DNA from: Pseudomonadota bacterium
GTDB taxonomy: Bacteria > Pseudomonadota > Gammaproteobacteria > Burkholderiales > Thiobacillaceae
Reading direction: 5' to 3'
Assembly (NCBI GenBank): GCA_021847835.1
Contig: JAJZPR010000002.1
Location: 1-64,000 of the forward strand
DNA length: 64,000 nucleotides
The position numbers were made by a program, and so were the translations under genes. The notes under the pieces were generated by a model. The model had not been told where the DNA came from. It searched no databases and saw nothing but the letters and a program-made list of their open reading frames with translations. Below are positions 47,828 through 57,782 of this stretch, piece by piece (within the stretch, counting starts at the first letter, position 1; every line of letters starts with the position of its first letter).

Positions 47828-49468
47828 CTACTTCCACTTGAGCCGCAGGTAATGCGCGCACAAGCCATTGGTGGACGCATCGTGCGAGGCGACGGCCTGG
47901 TCTTCGCCGAGCTCCTTGATCAGCGCGCCGGACAGGCGCTTGCCGATTTCCACGCCCCACTGGTCGAAGGCGTTGATGCCCCACAGCGTGCTTTGCACGA
48001 AGGTCTTGTGCTCGTATAGCGCGATCAGGCGCCCAAGGGTGCGGGGGGTGAGCTTCTGGTAGAGCATGGTGTTGGAAGGCTTGTTGCCGGGGAAGGTCTT
48101 GTGCGGCAGCAAGAGCCGGATGGTTTCCTCGTCGGCGCCTTCGGCCTTCAGTTCCGCCAGCGCTTCTTCCTCGCTCTTGCCGAGCATGAGCGCCTCGGAC
48201 TGGGCGAAACAGTTGGCGACCAGCATCTGGTGCAGGCCCTCGAAGGGATGGCTGGTGACGGCGGCGAGCATGAAGTCGGTGGGCACGAATCTCGTTCCCT
48301 GGTGCAGCAGCTGGAAGAAGGCGTGCTGGCCGTTCGAGCCCGGCTCGCCCCACACGATTTCTCCCGTCGGGTAGTTGACCTTTTCTCCCAGGCGCGTGGT
48401 GCTTTTGCCGTTGGATTCCATGCACAGCTGCTGCAGGTAGGCCGGCAGCCGTGAGAGGTGGATGTCGTAGGGGAAAACGGCGTGGCTGGGCGCGTCCCAG
48501 AAATGCTGGTACCAGATCGACAGGAGCGCCAGGGTGCCGGGGATGCTTGCGAGCGGGTCGGCGCGGAAGTGCGCGTCCATGTCGCGCGCGCCGGCGAGCA
48601 TCTCCTCGAACTGGTCCATGCCCACGTAGAGCGCGATGGGCAGTCCGATCGCCGACCACATGGAATAGCGGCCGCCCACCCAGTCCCAGAACACGAACAT
48701 GTTGGCGGGGTCGATGCCGAAGGCCCTGACCGCCTCCTCGTTGGTGGAAACGGCGACGAAGTGGCGGGAGACTGCAAGTTCCGAGCCCAGCCGCTCGACC
48801 AGCCAGCGTCGCGCGATCTTGGCATTGGCCAGGGTCTCCAGGGTGGTGAAGGACTTGGACGAGACGATGAACAGGGTGGTCTCGGCATTCAGGTCGTCCA
48901 GCGTGTCGCCGACGTGATTGGGATCCACGTTGGAGACAAAGTGCATGTTGATGCGCGCATTGCCGTAGGGCTTGAGCGCGCGGCAGGCCATCATGGGGCC
49001 GAGGTCGGAGCCGCCGATGCCGATGTTGACGATGTCGGTGATGATCTTGCCGGTGTGGCCGCGCCATTTGCCCTCGCGCACGGCGTAGGTGAAGCGGTGC
49101 ATCTGGTTCAGCACCTGCACCACGCCCGGCATGACGTCGTGGCCGTCCACCAGGATGGGCTTCAAGGGGTCGTTGCGCAGCGCCACGTGCAGCACGGCGC
49201 GGTTTTCCGTGAAGTTGATCTTCTCGCCGTTGAACATGGCCTCGGTCCATGCCGCCACGTTGGCCTCGTTGCCGAGCTGGCGCAGCAGCGCGAGGGTTTC
49301 GTCGTTGATCAGGTTTTTCGAATAATCGAGCAGGAAGTCGTCGAGCTGGATGCTGTAGCGCTCGAAACGCCCCGGGTCGCTCTTGAACAGCGCGCGCATG
49401 CGCACGCCGTCCCAGGTCTGGCGGTGCGCCTGAAGTTTTTGCCAGGCAGGAAGTTCGGATAGCAGCAT
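47828..49468 (-). CDS. pgi: Glucose-6-phosphate isomerase
   Basis: A 546-residue enzyme that interconverts glucose 6-phosphate and fructose 6-phosphate. Signatures are DIVNIGIGGSDLGPMMACRA, TLFIVSSKSFTTLETLANA and the second PGI signature GINAFDQWGVEIGKRL near the C-terminus; VVWGEPGSNGQHAFFQLLHQ type residues (read as IVWGEPGSNGQHAFFQ) give the active-site part. Full length for the bacterial family. It links the glycogen genes glgB and glgC to central metabolism. A GTCAGT-type repeat arm (49467-49497) lies between its start and the glgB stop. Confidence 0.97.
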   Translation of the reverse strand: MLLSELPAWQKLQAHRQTWDGVRMRALFKSDPGRFERYSIQLDDFLLDYSKNLINDETLALLRQLGNEANVAAWTEAMFNGEKINFTENRAVLHVALRNDPLKPILVDGHDVMPGVVQVLNQMHRFTYAVREGKWRGHTGKIITDIVNIGIGGSDLGPMMACRALKPYGNARINMHFVSNVDPNHVGDTLDDLNAETTLFIVSSKSFTTLETLANAKIARRWLVERLGSELAVSRHFVAVSTNEEAVRAFGIDPANMFVFWDWVGGRYSMWSAIGLPIALYVGMDQFEEMLAGARDMDAHFRADPLASIPGTLALLSIWYQHFWDAPSHAVFPYDIHLSRLPAYLQQLCMESNGKSTTRLGEKVNYPTGEIVWGEPGSNGQHAFFQLLHQGTRFVPTDFMLAAVTSHPFEGLHQMLVANCFAQSEALMLGKSEEEALAELKAEGADEETIRLLLPHKTFPGNKPSNTMLYQKLTPRTLGRLIALYEHKTFVQSTLWGINAFDQWGVEIGKRLSGALIKELGEDQAVASHDASTNGLCAHYLRLKWK

Positions 49469-49497
49469 GTCAGTCGTCAGTGATCAGTTGCAAGGCG
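49467..49497. repeat. Short GTCAGT-type repeat arm
   Basis: GTCAGTCGTCAGTGATCAGT fills most of the gap between pgi and glgB. It is a one-arm copy of the family at 4732 and 11266. Confidence 0.5.
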
Positions 49498-49503
49498 TCT
49501 GGT

Positions 49504-51666
49504 TCAGAGCTTGAGCAAAATGGCGGCCAGCGGCGGCAGGGTCAGCATGACGGAATGCGGCTGCCCCATCCACGGCTGCGGCTCGCTGGGCACGCCGCCG
49601 CCATTGCCGGCGTTGGAGCCGCCATAAAGTGCCGAATCGGTGTTGAGGATTTCCCGGTAGCGGCCGGCTGCGGGGACGCCAATGCGATACCCGTGGCGGG
49701 GCATGGGCGTGAAGTTCAGCACCGCTACGGTGCACTGCCCGTCGGGCGCGCGCCGCAGGAAGGAATACACGGAATGGTCGGCGTCATTGCAGTCCAGCCA
49801 CTGGAAGCCCTCAGGTTCGAAATCCAGCGCATGGAGCGAGGGGTCTTCACGATAGAGCCGATTGATGTCGCGCACAAGGCGTTGCACTCCGGCATGCCAG
49901 TCGATGTCGAGCAATCCCCAGTCCAGTTCCCAGCCGACCTGCCATTCGCGGCCCTGGGCGAACTCGTTGCCCATGAAGTTGAGCTTCTTGCCGGGGCTGG
50001 CGAACTGCCAGGCCATCAACAGGCGCAGGTTGGCGAACTGCTGCCAGACATCGCCGGGCATTTTTGAAATGAGCGAGCCCTTGCCGTGCACCACCTCGTC
50101 GTGCGACAGCGGCAGGATGAAATTCTCCGTATAGGCATAGAGCTGGCCGAAGGTGAGCTGGTTGTGGTGCCAGCGCCGGTGCACCGGGTCCTCGTGCATG
50201 TAGCTCAGGGTGTCGTTCATCCAGCCCATGTTCCATTTGAGCGAAAAACCCAGCCCGCCCAGGTAGGCCGGGCGCGACACCATGGGCCAGGCCGTGGACT
50301 CCTCGGCGAAGGTGAGCGCGCCGGGGAATTCCTCGTGCACCATGACGTTGAGCTGGCGCAGGAAGTCGATGGCTTCCAGGTTCTCGCGCCCGCCATATTG
50401 ATTGGGCAGCCACTCGCCCTCCTTGCGCGAGTAGTCCAGATACAGCATGGAGGCGACCGCGTCCACGCGCAGGCCATCGAGGTGAAACTCGTTGAGCCAG
50501 TAATGCGCGCTCGCCAGCAGGAAGTTTTTCACTTCGGCGCGGCCGTAGTTGAAGATGTGGGTGCCCCAGTCCTGGTGGTAGCCGCGGCGCGGGTCTTCAT
50601 GCTCGTACAGCGCCGTGCCGTCGAAGCGCGCCAGCGCCCAGTCGTCCTGCGGGAAGTGCGCCGGCACCCAGTCGAGGATGATGCCGATGCCGGCCTGGTG
50701 GCAGGCGTCGACGAAGGCGCGAAAATCGTCCGGCGTGCCAAAGCGGCTGGTGGGCGCGAAGTAGCCGGTCGTCTGGTAGCCCCAGGATTCGTCCAGCGGG
50801 TGCTCGGACACCGGCATCAGTTCGACATGGGTGTAGCCCATGTCCAGTACGTAGGGGATGAGGCTGTCGGCCAACTCGCGATAGGTGTAGAAACGCCCGT
50901 CCGGATGGCGTTTCCAGGAGCCGGCATGGACTTCGTAGGCATTGATGGGGGCGTGCAGCCAGTCCCAGCTTTTTCTTTTTTCCAGCCAGGCGGCATCCTG
51001 CCAGGCATGGCCGGAAGCGGGGCAGACGCGCGGCGCGGTGTCGGGGCGGCGCTCGAACCAGCGCGCATAGGGGTCGGCCTTGACCAGCACCTGGCCGCTG
51101 GCGCGGTTGCGGATCTCGAACTTGTAGTGTGCGCCTGGCTGGACGCCGGGCAGGAACAGTTCCCACACCCCCGAACCGCCGCGCGAGCGCATGGGGTGCA
51201 GGCGGCCGTCCCAACGGTTGAAGTCGCCCACCACGGACACGCGCTCGGCATTGGGCGCCCAGGTCGCGAAGCGCACGCCCGCGACGCCGTTCACCGTGGC
51301 CGGGTGGGCGCCCAGCATGTCGTAGGCCTGGAGCAGGCGGCCTTCGTTGAACAGATACAGATCGTGTTCGGACAACAACGGGGGGAAGCAATAGGGGTCG
51401 TGTCGCTCATGGCTGGCATGAGCATTGCTGCTGCGTATGCGGTAGGGAAACTCGGGCGCTGCCCGGCCATGCCATTCGAACAGGCCGCGCGCATCGGTTT
51501 TTTCCATGGGCCCCAGGCCGATGATTTCCACGCTGTCGGCATGGGGGTCGAACACGCGCACGACATGGCCTTCGGGGCCGGGGTGCCAGCCGAGGAAGGC
51601 GAAGGGGTCGTGGCTACGGCCGGAGGCCAGATCGAGCAATCGGGAGTCGATGGAGGCGTTTAACAT
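49504..51666 (-). CDS. glgB: 1,4-alpha-glucan branching enzyme
   Basis: A 720-residue GH13 enzyme that adds alpha-1,6 branches to glycogen. It has an N-terminal CBM48 part ([20 protein letters not shown]), then the catalytic barrel: [26 protein letters not shown] with the nucleophile Asp, [10 protein letters not shown] with the acid Glu, and [15 protein letters not shown] with the transition-state Asp. The C-terminal beta domain ends [11 protein letters not shown]. All key residues are present. It lies divergent to glgC, with a 64-base gap that must hold both promoters. Confidence 0.97.
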   Translation of the reverse strand: MLNASIDSRLLDLASGRSHDPFAFLGWHPGPEGHVVRVFDPHADSVEIIGLGPMEKTDARGLFEWHGRAAPEFPYRIRSSNAHASHERHDPYCFPPLLSEHDLYLFNEGRLLQAYDMLGAHPATVNGVAGVRFATWAPNAERVSVVGDFNRWDGRLHPMRSRGGSGVWELFLPGVQPGAHYKFEIRNRASGQVLVKADPYARWFERRPDTAPRVCPASGHAWQDAAWLEKRKSWDWLHAPINAYEVHAGSWKRHPDGRFYTYRELADSLIPYVLDMGYTHVELMPVSEHPLDESWGYQTTGYFAPTSRFGTPDDFRAFVDACHQAGIGIILDWVPAHFPQDDWALARFDGTALYEHEDPRRGYHQDWGTHIFNYGRAEVKNFLLASAHYWLNEFHLDGLRVDAVASMLYLDYSRKEGEWLPNQYGGRENLEAIDFLRQLNVMVHEEFPGALTFAEESTAWPMVSRPAYLGGLGFSLKWNMGWMNDTLSYMHEDPVHRRWHHNQLTFGQLYAYTENFILPLSHDEVVHGKGSLISKMPGDVWQQFANLRLLMAWQFASPGKKLNFMGNEFAQGREWQVGWELDWGLLDIDWHAGVQRLVRDINRLYREDPSLHALDFEPEGFQWLDCNDADHSVYSFLRRAPDGQCTVAVLNFTPMPRHGYRIGVPAAGRYREILNTDSALYGGSNAGNGGGVPSEPQPWMGQPHSVMLTLPPLAAILLKL

Positions 51667-51730
51667 AGTTTTATCAATCCAAGCCTATCATAAGAGTATG
51701 TACACCCATTGTGAAAAGGAAAGGGGAGCC

Positions 51731-53014
51731 ATGCAAAATTCGCCAAGCGGCGAACCGCGCTTCGTCAGCCTGTTGACCAAGAAGACCGTGGCGCTCATCC
51801 TGGCCGGCGGGCGTGGATCGAGGCTGATGCAGATGACTGACTGGCGGGCCAAGCCTGCGGTTCCCTTCGGCGGCAAATTCCGCATCATCGATTTTCCGCT
51901 GTCCAACTGCCTCAATTCCGGCATCCGTCGCGTCGGCGTGCTCACGCAGTACAAGGCGCACAGCCTCATCAAGCACATCCAGCGCGGCTGGGGCTTCCTG
52001 CGCGGCGAATTCAACGAGTTCATCGACCTGCTGCCGGCGCAGCAGCGCATCGAGACAGACTGGTACAAGGGCACGGCGGATGCGGTGTTCCAGAACATGG
52101 ACATCATCCGCAAGTACGACCCCGAGTATGTGCTGATTCTGGCAGGCGACCACATTTACAAGATGGACTACGGCGAAATGCTGGCCGCCCACGTCAAGCA
52201 TCAGGCCGACATGACGGTGGCCTGCCTGGAAGTGCCGCTGGAGCAGGCCAGGGCATTCGGCGTGATGGCGGTGGACGAGAATGCGCGAGTGATCGAGTTC
52301 ATGGAAAAGCCCGACAACCCGCCGCCCATGCCGGGACGGCCGGATCGTGCGCTGGCCAGCATGGGCATATACGTGTTCAATGCCAGGTTCCTGTACGAGC
52401 AGCTCATTCGCGATGCGGACGATCCCCACTCCGAGCACGACTTCGGCAAGAACCTGATTCCCCACATGGTGCCGCGCTACCGCGTGATCGCACACCGATT
52501 CTCCGAAAGTTGCGTGGGCAGCGAAGGCATCGAGCCGTACTGGCGCGATGTGGGGACCGTGGACGCCTACTGGGAAGCCAATATCGACCTCGCCGGCGTG
52601 ACGCCCGACCTCAATCTGTACGACAAGCACTGGCCGATCTGGACGCACCAGGAGCAGCTGCCGCCGGCAAAATTCGTGTTCGACAACGATGACCGCCGCG
52701 GCATGGCAACCGATTCCATGGTTTCGGGCGGCTGCGTCATTTCGGGTGCGACGGTGCGGCACTCCGTGCTTTTTTCCAATGTGAAGGTGAACAGCTATGC
52801 TCAGATCGAGGATGCGGTCGTGCTGCCGGATGTGGTGATCGGACGCCACGCCAGGCTGAGGAAAGCAGTGATCGACAAGGGCTGCCTCATTCCGGAAGGG
52901 CTGGAAGTCGGCTTCGACCGTGAGCTCGATGCCAAGTCGTTTTATGTTTCACCCGGCGGCGTGACACTGGTCACGCCCGAGATGCTGGGCCAGCACGTCC
53001 ATTATGTGAGATGA
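51731..53014 (+). CDS. glgC: Glucose-1-phosphate adenylyltransferase
   Basis: A 427-residue enzyme that makes ADP-glucose, the donor for glycogen. Conserved are [40 protein letters not shown], the regulatory [10 protein letters not shown], and [16 protein letters not shown]. The C-terminal beta-helix with [20 protein letters not shown] carries effector binding. GGGGAG lies before the ATG. It starts the glgC and GH57 operon, with the next ATG 10 bases after its stop. No glycogen synthase gene is in the window. Confidence 0.97.
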   Translation: MQNSPSGEPRFVSLLTKKTVALILAGGRGSRLMQMTDWRAKPAVPFGGKFRIIDFPLSNCLNSGIRRVGVLTQYKAHSLIKHIQRGWGFLRGEFNEFIDLLPAQQRIETDWYKGTADAVFQNMDIIRKYDPEYVLILAGDHIYKMDYGEMLAAHVKHQADMTVACLEVPLEQARAFGVMAVDENARVIEFMEKPDNPPPMPGRPDRALASMGIYVFNARFLYEQLIRDADDPHSEHDFGKNLIPHMVPRYRVIAHRFSESCVGSEGIEPYWRDVGTVDAYWEANIDLAGVTPDLNLYDKHWPIWTHQEQLPPAKFVFDNDDRRGMATDSMVSGGCVISGATVRHSVLFSNVKVNSYAQIEDAVVLPDVVIGRHARLRKAVIDKGCLIPEGLEVGFDRELDAKSFYVSPGGVTLVTPEMLGQHVHYVR

Positions 53015-53023
53015 GCGCATGAC

Positions 53024-54724
53024 ATGAATGAGGCCAAACTGCACTTGATTCTATGTTGGCACATGCACCAGCCGGACTACCGCGATGCCGGGAGCGGCGA
53101 ATTCCGCCTGCCATGGACCTATCTGCACGCGCTCAAGGACTACTCGGACATGGCGGCGCACATCGAGGCCGAGCCGCGCGCGCGGGCCGTGTTCAATTTC
53201 GTGCCGGTGCTGCTCGACCAGTTGGAGGATTATGCCGAGCAGTTCGCCAGCGGCCAATACCGCGATCCTTTATTGCGGCTGCTGGCGCGCGAGGGCTACG
53301 ATGATCTGACGCGGGCCGAGCGGGATTTCATTTTCGATTGCGGCTTTCGCTGCGGTCACGAGCAGATGGTCGCGCCCTATCCCTACTACAAGCGCCTGCA
53401 CGAACTGTACGACCATGCCGAAAAGTTCGGCGGCAGGGGGCCGGATTATCTTTCCGCCCAGTACATGGCGGATCTGCTGACCTGGTACCACCTGGTCTGG
53501 ATAGGCGAAACCATCTGCCGCAGCGATCCGCTGCCGGTGCGCCTGATGGCCAAGGGCGAGGGCTTCGATTTCAATGACCGCAAGGCGCTGCTGGATCTCA
53601 TCGCACGCGTGGTCGGCGGCCTCATCCCGCGCTATCGCGCACTGGCGGAGGCCGGGCGCATCGAGATTTCCTCTACGCCGCACACCCACCCCATCGCGCC
53701 CTTGCTGATCGATTTCCAGTCGGCGCGCGAAGCCTGGCCCGAAGTGGTGCTGCCGCGCGCGCATCATTACCCCGGCGGCGCCGAGCGCGTAGGAGTCCAC
53801 ATCCGCGCAGCCATCGAATCGCATGTGCGGCGCTTCGGCCACGCGCCTGCCGGTTTCTGGCCGGCTGAGGGGGGCATTTCCGATGCCGTGGCACGGCAAT
53901 TTGCCAAGGCGGGCGTGAAATGGACTGCGAGCGGCGGCACCGTGCTCGCCAACAGCCTCAAGCACGCGGGGATGAAGGCGGAATCCCCGGCCGACTACCT
54001 GTACCGGCCTTATCGCATCGACGGGCCGGACAACGAAACCGTGTGCTTCTTCCGCGACGACAGGCTCTCCGACCTGATCGGCTTCGAGTTCTCCAAGTGG
54101 CACGGCGCCGATGCGGTGGCGCATTTCGTCGGCGAACTGGAAAGAGTCCACAAGGAAAGCGGCGACAGGGAAGCCGTGGTTTCGGTGATACTCGATGGCG
54201 AGAATGCCTGGGAATACTATCCCTACAACGGCTATTACTTCCTGTCCGGGCTGTATGCGGCGCTGGCCGGGCATCCTTTCATACGCATGACCACCTTCAG
54301 CGAATACTTGGCGGGCGCGGTGCCGGAGCGTATCAGCAAGCTTCCCGGCCTCACTGCCGGCAGCTGGGTCTACGGCACGTTTTCCACCTGGATCGGCGAC
54401 CCCGCCAAGAATGCCGCCTGGGATCTGCTGTGCGACGCCAAGCGCACGCTGGACACGATCGCCGCCGCCGGGACGCTGGATGCGCAGGCGCGCGAGGCGG
54501 CTTACCGCCAGCTCGCGGTGTGCGAAAGCTCCGACTGGTTCTGGTGGTTCGGCGACTACAACCCCGGACATGCCGTGGCCAGTTTCGACCGTCTCTACCG
54601 CGAAAATCTCAAGCGCCTGTACCGCCTGCTCGGCGTGGCGCCGCCGTCCCAGCTCGATCAGCCCATCTGCCGCGGCGAGGGCAAGGAGGCGGAGGCGGGC
54701 GGGACGATGCGGCGGTCGACGTGA
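53024..54724 (+). CDS. Glycoside hydrolase family 57 protein
   Basis: A 566-residue GH57 protein. It begins with LHLILCWHMHQPDYRD (GH57 motif 1, HMHQP) and has ISSTPHTHPIAPLL (motif 2), GFWPAEGGISDAVARQF (motif 3, where Glu is the nucleophile) and SVILDGENAWEYYPYNG (motif 4, with the catalytic Asp). Family members are alpha-amylases, 4-alpha-glucanotransferases or branching enzymes, so it may act on glycogen beside glgC and glgB. The family alone does not decide the reaction. Confidence 0.93.
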   Translation: MNEAKLHLILCWHMHQPDYRDAGSGEFRLPWTYLHALKDYSDMAAHIEAEPRARAVFNFVPVLLDQLEDYAEQFASGQYRDPLLRLLAREGYDDLTRAERDFIFDCGFRCGHEQMVAPYPYYKRLHELYDHAEKFGGRGPDYLSAQYMADLLTWYHLVWIGETICRSDPLPVRLMAKGEGFDFNDRKALLDLIARVVGGLIPRYRALAEAGRIEISSTPHTHPIAPLLIDFQSAREAWPEVVLPRAHHYPGGAERVGVHIRAAIESHVRRFGHAPAGFWPAEGGISDAVARQFAKAGVKWTASGGTVLANSLKHAGMKAESPADYLYRPYRIDGPDNETVCFFRDDRLSDLIGFEFSKWHGADAVAHFVGELERVHKESGDREAVVSVILDGENAWEYYPYNGYYFLSGLYAALAGHPFIRMTTFSEYLAGAVPERISKLPGLTAGSWVYGTFSTWIGDPAKNAAWDLLCDAKRTLDTIAAAGTLDAQAREAAYRQLAVCESSDWFWWFGDYNPGHAVASFDRLYRENLKRLYRLLGVAPPSQLDQPICRGEGKEAEAGGTMRRST

Positions 54725-54846
54725 GATCAGGATTCAGGATTCAGGGACCAGGGAAGCTCGTGCATCGCGCCCTTCAAAAATATGCGCGGCCGTAGGCCGC
54801 TCACCCCCTGACCCCTGACCCCCAGCCCCTAGCCCCTAGCCCCTTT
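54725..54846. repeat. CAGGATT / CCCCTGACC palindromic dispersed repeat
   Basis: Left part with GATTCAGGATTCAGGGACCAGGG-type words (CAGGATT repeated), right part with tandem CCCCTGACCCCTGACCCC and CCCCTAGCCCCTAGCCCC words that can pair with the left part. It lies between the GH57 and slyD genes. The structure is like the GTCAGT and CACAGAG families, with another unit sequence. Confidence 0.6.
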
Positions 54847-54884
54847 TTCACGGACAATGCAGACTCTTATCCAGGAGTTCGCAC

Positions 54885-55376
54885 ATGAGTCAGCAGGTAG
54901 TCCAGTCCGGGCTGGTCGTCTACATCACCTATTCCATCCTCGACCAGGCCGGCAACGTCGTCGAGCAGCACGATCTGCCCGTGGGCTACGTCCAGGGCGG
55001 CAACAGCGGGCTGCTGCCCAGCATCGAGTCCGCTCTGGTCGGGAAAAGCGTCGGCGACCGGGTGGAAGTGATGCTGGCTCCGCAGGATGCCTTCGGCGAG
55101 CATGACCCGAGCCTTTCCTTCGCCGACGACATCGACAATGTGCCGCCGCAATTCCGCCGTGTCGGCGCGCAGGTGGAAATGGCCAACGAAGCCGGCGAGA
55201 CCAGGACCTTTTACGTCACCAGGATCGAGGACGGCAAGCTGACAGTGGACGGCAACCATCCGCTGGCCGGCCAGAACGCGACTTGCGTGGTGAACATCAT
55301 GGACATCCGGGAGGCCACGGCGGACGAACTGGCCAGCGGCATGGCGGCGGACTCGGCGCCGCCGCAACTGCATTAA
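54885..55376 (+). CDS. slyD: SlyD-type FKBP peptidyl-prolyl isomerase
   Basis: A 163-residue FKBP-type cis-trans prolyl isomerase and chaperone. It has VVYITYSILDQAGNVVEQHD, GGNSGLLPSIESALVGKSVG and FGEHDPSLSFADDIDNVP with the inserted-flap (IF) domain after it. The metal-binding His/Cys tail of E. coli SlyD is mostly missing (it ends SAPPQLH), so it is a short-tailed SlyD. GGAG lies before the ATG. A decayed CACAGAG-type repeat and a terminator follow. Confidence 0.93.
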   Translation: MSQQVVQSGLVVYITYSILDQAGNVVEQHDLPVGYVQGGNSGLLPSIESALVGKSVGDRVEVMLAPQDAFGEHDPSLSFADDIDNVPPQFRRVGAQVEMANEAGETRTFYVTRIEDGKLTVDGNHPLAGQNATCVVNIMDIREATADELASGMAADSAPPQLH

Positions 55377-55377
55377 A

Positions 55378-55470
55378 GGCACATCGGACACAGAAGCGGC
55401 AGAGACAACAGAGTCAAGGCGCAGATATGGAAAGGTTTCCGCTGCTTCCTCTGTTACCTCTGTGCAGGTG
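55378..55470. repeat. Decayed CACAGAG-type palindrome
   Basis: A left arm with GACACAGAAGCGGCAGAGA and a right arm with CCTCTGTTACCTCTGTGCAGG are imperfect inverted copies of the words found at 19718 and 30659. No gene lies between them. Confidence 0.5.
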
Positions 55471-55482
55471 AGGTTGCGAATT

Positions 55483-55510
55483 AAAAAAGCCGGGTTGCCC
55501 CGGCTTTTTT
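55483..55510. terminator. Bidirectional terminator between slyD and the SCP2-like gene
   Basis: Stem AAAAAAGCCGGG / CCCGGCTTTTTT with a short loop. It lies between the convergent genes at 54885 and 55529 and suits both. Confidence 0.9.
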
Positions 55511-55528
55511 GTTGCGCATGACCCGAAA

Positions 55529-56038
55529 TTACTTGGGGCAGGCCTGGTCGCCGGGAATCTTGCCCGGCAGGCGCAGGAAGGCTTCGAACGGACCCATCAC
55601 GCTCATGGCTTCCATCTTGGGGCCGGCGAACTTCAGGCGGCCGAACATCATGGCGCGCATGGGGCCGTATTCGCCTGCGCCCATTTCGTTCCAGCGCGAG
55701 GTTTCGGCGTGCATCAGATAATCCACATCGTAATCCAGCGTGGCGGTCTGCTGCTTGCCGCCATAGACGCACATGGCCTTGCCGCCCTTGGCAACGATCT
55801 TCATTTCGGTGATGTACTGATCGCCGCAGTCGGTGCGGTACATCTGGATAATCTTGTAGCCGCGGCCCTTGTCGTTCTTGATCCACTTGTCGGCAAGGCC
55901 GTCGGTCAGGGTGGCGTCCTTGTTCCAGGCATCGCAGGCCTGGGCGGTCCACTCGGCCGACATCATGGCGGGAGCGGCCTGGGCGCCGGCTGCTGCAACG
56001 GCCAGCAGGCTGGCGGCCAGCAGGGAAAGCTTGTTCAT
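55529..56038 (-). CDS. Exported SCP2-like protein
   Basis: A 169-residue protein with a signal peptide (about 1-21, ending AQA). The mature part has TAQACDAWNKDATLTDGLAD, RGYKIIQMYRTDCGDQYI and GRLKFAGPKMEAMSVMGPFE, the last of which resembles SCP2 sterol-binding-type domains. Four cysteines in the mature part could form disulfides in the periplasm. It may bind a lipid; no function is known. AGGAG lies before the ATG and a terminator follows the stop. Confidence 0.65.
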   Translation of the reverse strand: MNKLSLLAASLLAVAAAGAQAAPAMMSAEWTAQACDAWNKDATLTDGLADKWIKNDKGRGYKIIQMYRTDCGDQYITEMKIVAKGGKAMCVYGGKQQTATLDYDVDYLMHAETSRWNEMGAGEYGPMRAMMFGRLKFAGPKMEAMSVMGPFEAFLRLPGKIPGDQACPK

Positions 56039-56170
56039 CGTAGTCTCCTTCGTATTGTGGTGAGCATCGGGAGGATGCAGGCAGCAAGTTAAGCGCCATC
56101 CGGCAAGTTGTCAATGCGGCAAGGGCCCTGCCAGTTGATGCGGGTGGTGCACCCGCATCAGGGCCGCGGG

Positions 56171-56830
56171 CTACAGCGAATCCTCGACCAGCCTGATGCG
56201 GGCGCGCAGTCTCTCCAGTTCGGCAGCGTCTTCCTTCATGCCGGCGCGGCTTTCCAGCAGTTTCAGGTAGACCAGCAGGGGTCTGCTCCAGCCTTGCTCG
56301 GAAGCGGTTTCCGCCGCCAGCTTCAGCGTGGCGTCATCGGCCTGCTTGCGCGCGACCGCGATGGAAACCGCAACCAGGCGGGATAAGGGCTCGCCGATTT
56401 TCTGGAGGATGTCGAAATTCCTTGCGGGGTCGCGGTTGGCGAGAAACGCGCGGTATTGCGCAGGCAGTTTGCCGCCGTCCAGTTCATCCCATTGTCCGGT
56501 GAGGAAGCGGTGGTAGGCCTCGTTTTCCGCGCTCGCGCCCAGCCTGGCGAGTTCGAGATAGCCGCTGCACGGCTCGAAAACCAGGCTGGCCTGGCGTGTG
56601 GCGCAGCGGATCAGGTGCAGCCTGGCGGTTTCGTCAAGTTTTGCGGCGCTGCCGGCGGCAGCCAGCGCCTGCTCGAAGTAGCGTTCGGCCAGCGTGTTCC
56701 GGCCCTTGAGCTCGGCTTTCTGGTAGCGCCCGATCAGGCTGATGCTGTCCAGTTTCCAGTCCGGCGTTTTCGGCCCGCCGCCGCAGGCGGAGAGCAGCAG
56801 GGCCAGGGAAGCGATCAACAAATTTCTCAT
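56171..56830 (-). CDS. Lipoprotein, last gene of the Mla-type operon
   Basis: A 219-residue lipoprotein (lipobox LLSAC, Cys16) with TPR-like helix-rich content: AELKGRNTLAERYFEQALAA and PLLVYLKLLESRAGMKEDAA. I do not recognise a specific family. The ATG at 56830 overlaps the MlaD-type stop (ATGA, 56827-56830), so the protein is coupled to it and may be the outer-membrane partner of this lipid transport system; this is inference from position and lipid anchor. Confidence 0.72.
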   Translation of the reverse strand: MRNLLIASLALLLSACGGGPKTPDWKLDSISLIGRYQKAELKGRNTLAERYFEQALAAAGSAAKLDETARLHLIRCATRQASLVFEPCSGYLELARLGASAENEAYHRFLTGQWDELDGGKLPAQYRAFLANRDPARNFDILQKIGEPLSRLVAVSIAVARKQADDATLKLAAETASEQGWSRPLLVYLKLLESRAGMKEDAAELERLRARIRLVEDSL

Positions 56831-57777
56831 GGCAGTTTCAAGTCCTTGTCCTGTCCGAACGGCCACATGCGGTTGATGTCGTTGAGAAGGTCGTTGGCCT
56901 TGCGTACCGAGTCGTCGACGTCGGCGCGCAGCTTGGCAAGATCCTGGGTGCCGTCCTTGACGCTGGCCGAGATGTCGACTGCGTTCTTTAGCAGTTCATC
57001 CACGCGTTTCAGGCTGCCCTGGGCTTCCACCAGCATGGCGCGCACCTGGGACAGCGCCGCTTTGCTCTGCTCGGATACGCCGTCCTCGGCAAATAGCCAG
57101 CGGTCGGTCTTGACCAGCATGGCATCGACCTTGGCCGAGACTTCGTTCAGCCGTGCGGTCAGGCTTTCGAGGTTTTTCAGGCTGTTGACGACCGGGCGCG
57201 CGTTCTCTTCACTGCCCAGCACGCCTTCAAGCACGCCGTACTTTCCGCTCATGCGGCCAGTGATGGTTTTCGTGTTGGCCAGCGTGCTGTTGAGTTCGCC
57301 GTCCCGCCGGGTGATGTGTTCGACGTTGGCCAGGATGTTCTTTGCGCGCTCGATGAGGGCGGGGATTTCCTGGGCGGGATCGGAAACCTGCAATAAAACG
57401 GTGGCCTGGTCCGGCAGCCTGGCCGAGCTCAGGTTGGGCGAGCTGACCTTGATTTTCGCGCCGCCGACCAGGGGTTTGTCCAGGCTGAAGATGCTGTCGG
57501 TTCTCAGCCATTTCGCGCCGCTCTGGGAGATTTCCGCCTTGATCACGATGCCGCCCGCCTCGTTCAGGTTGACGCTGGTGACCTGTCCGATGGGCATGCC
57601 CGAGAAGGTGAGCGGCATGCCGGGGACGATGCCATCGGCGCTGGCGGCGGCCAGCTGCAGTTGCATGCGCTGCTCGAAGAATCCGCGCGCGTGCAGCACG
57701 TAGACCAGGAATGCCAGCGCCAGGACGAGTACGGTGACGACGAAAAGTCCGACTTTGAGGTGCAGGTTCTTGAACAT
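56827..57777 (-). CDS. MlaD-type MCE-domain protein
   Basis: A 316-residue substrate-binding protein of lipid transport. One membrane helix (LFVVTVLVLALAFLVYVL) leads to a single MCE domain (about 38-120) with GIVPGMPLTFSGMPIGQVTS. A long helical part follows (about 140-300) that probably forms a coiled-coil tube. This layout is of the kind that bridges the periplasm. The operon order is MlaE-type permease, a degenerate ATPase-like protein, this gene, lipoprotein. Confidence 0.9.
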   Translation of the reverse strand: MFKNLHLKVGLFVVTVLVLALAFLVYVLHARGFFEQRMQLQLAAASADGIVPGMPLTFSGMPIGQVTSVNLNEAGGIVIKAEISQSGAKWLRTDSIFSLDKPLVGGAKIKVSSPNLSSARLPDQATVLLQVSDPAQEIPALIERAKNILANVEHITRRDGELNSTLANTKTITGRMSGKYGVLEGVLGSEENARPVVNSLKNLESLTARLNEVSAKVDAMLVKTDRWLFAEDGVSEQSKAALSQVRAMLVEAQGSLKRVDELLKNAVDISASVKDGTQDLAKLRADVDDSVRKANDLLNDINRMWPFGQDKDLKLP

Positions 57778-57782
57778 TGTTG

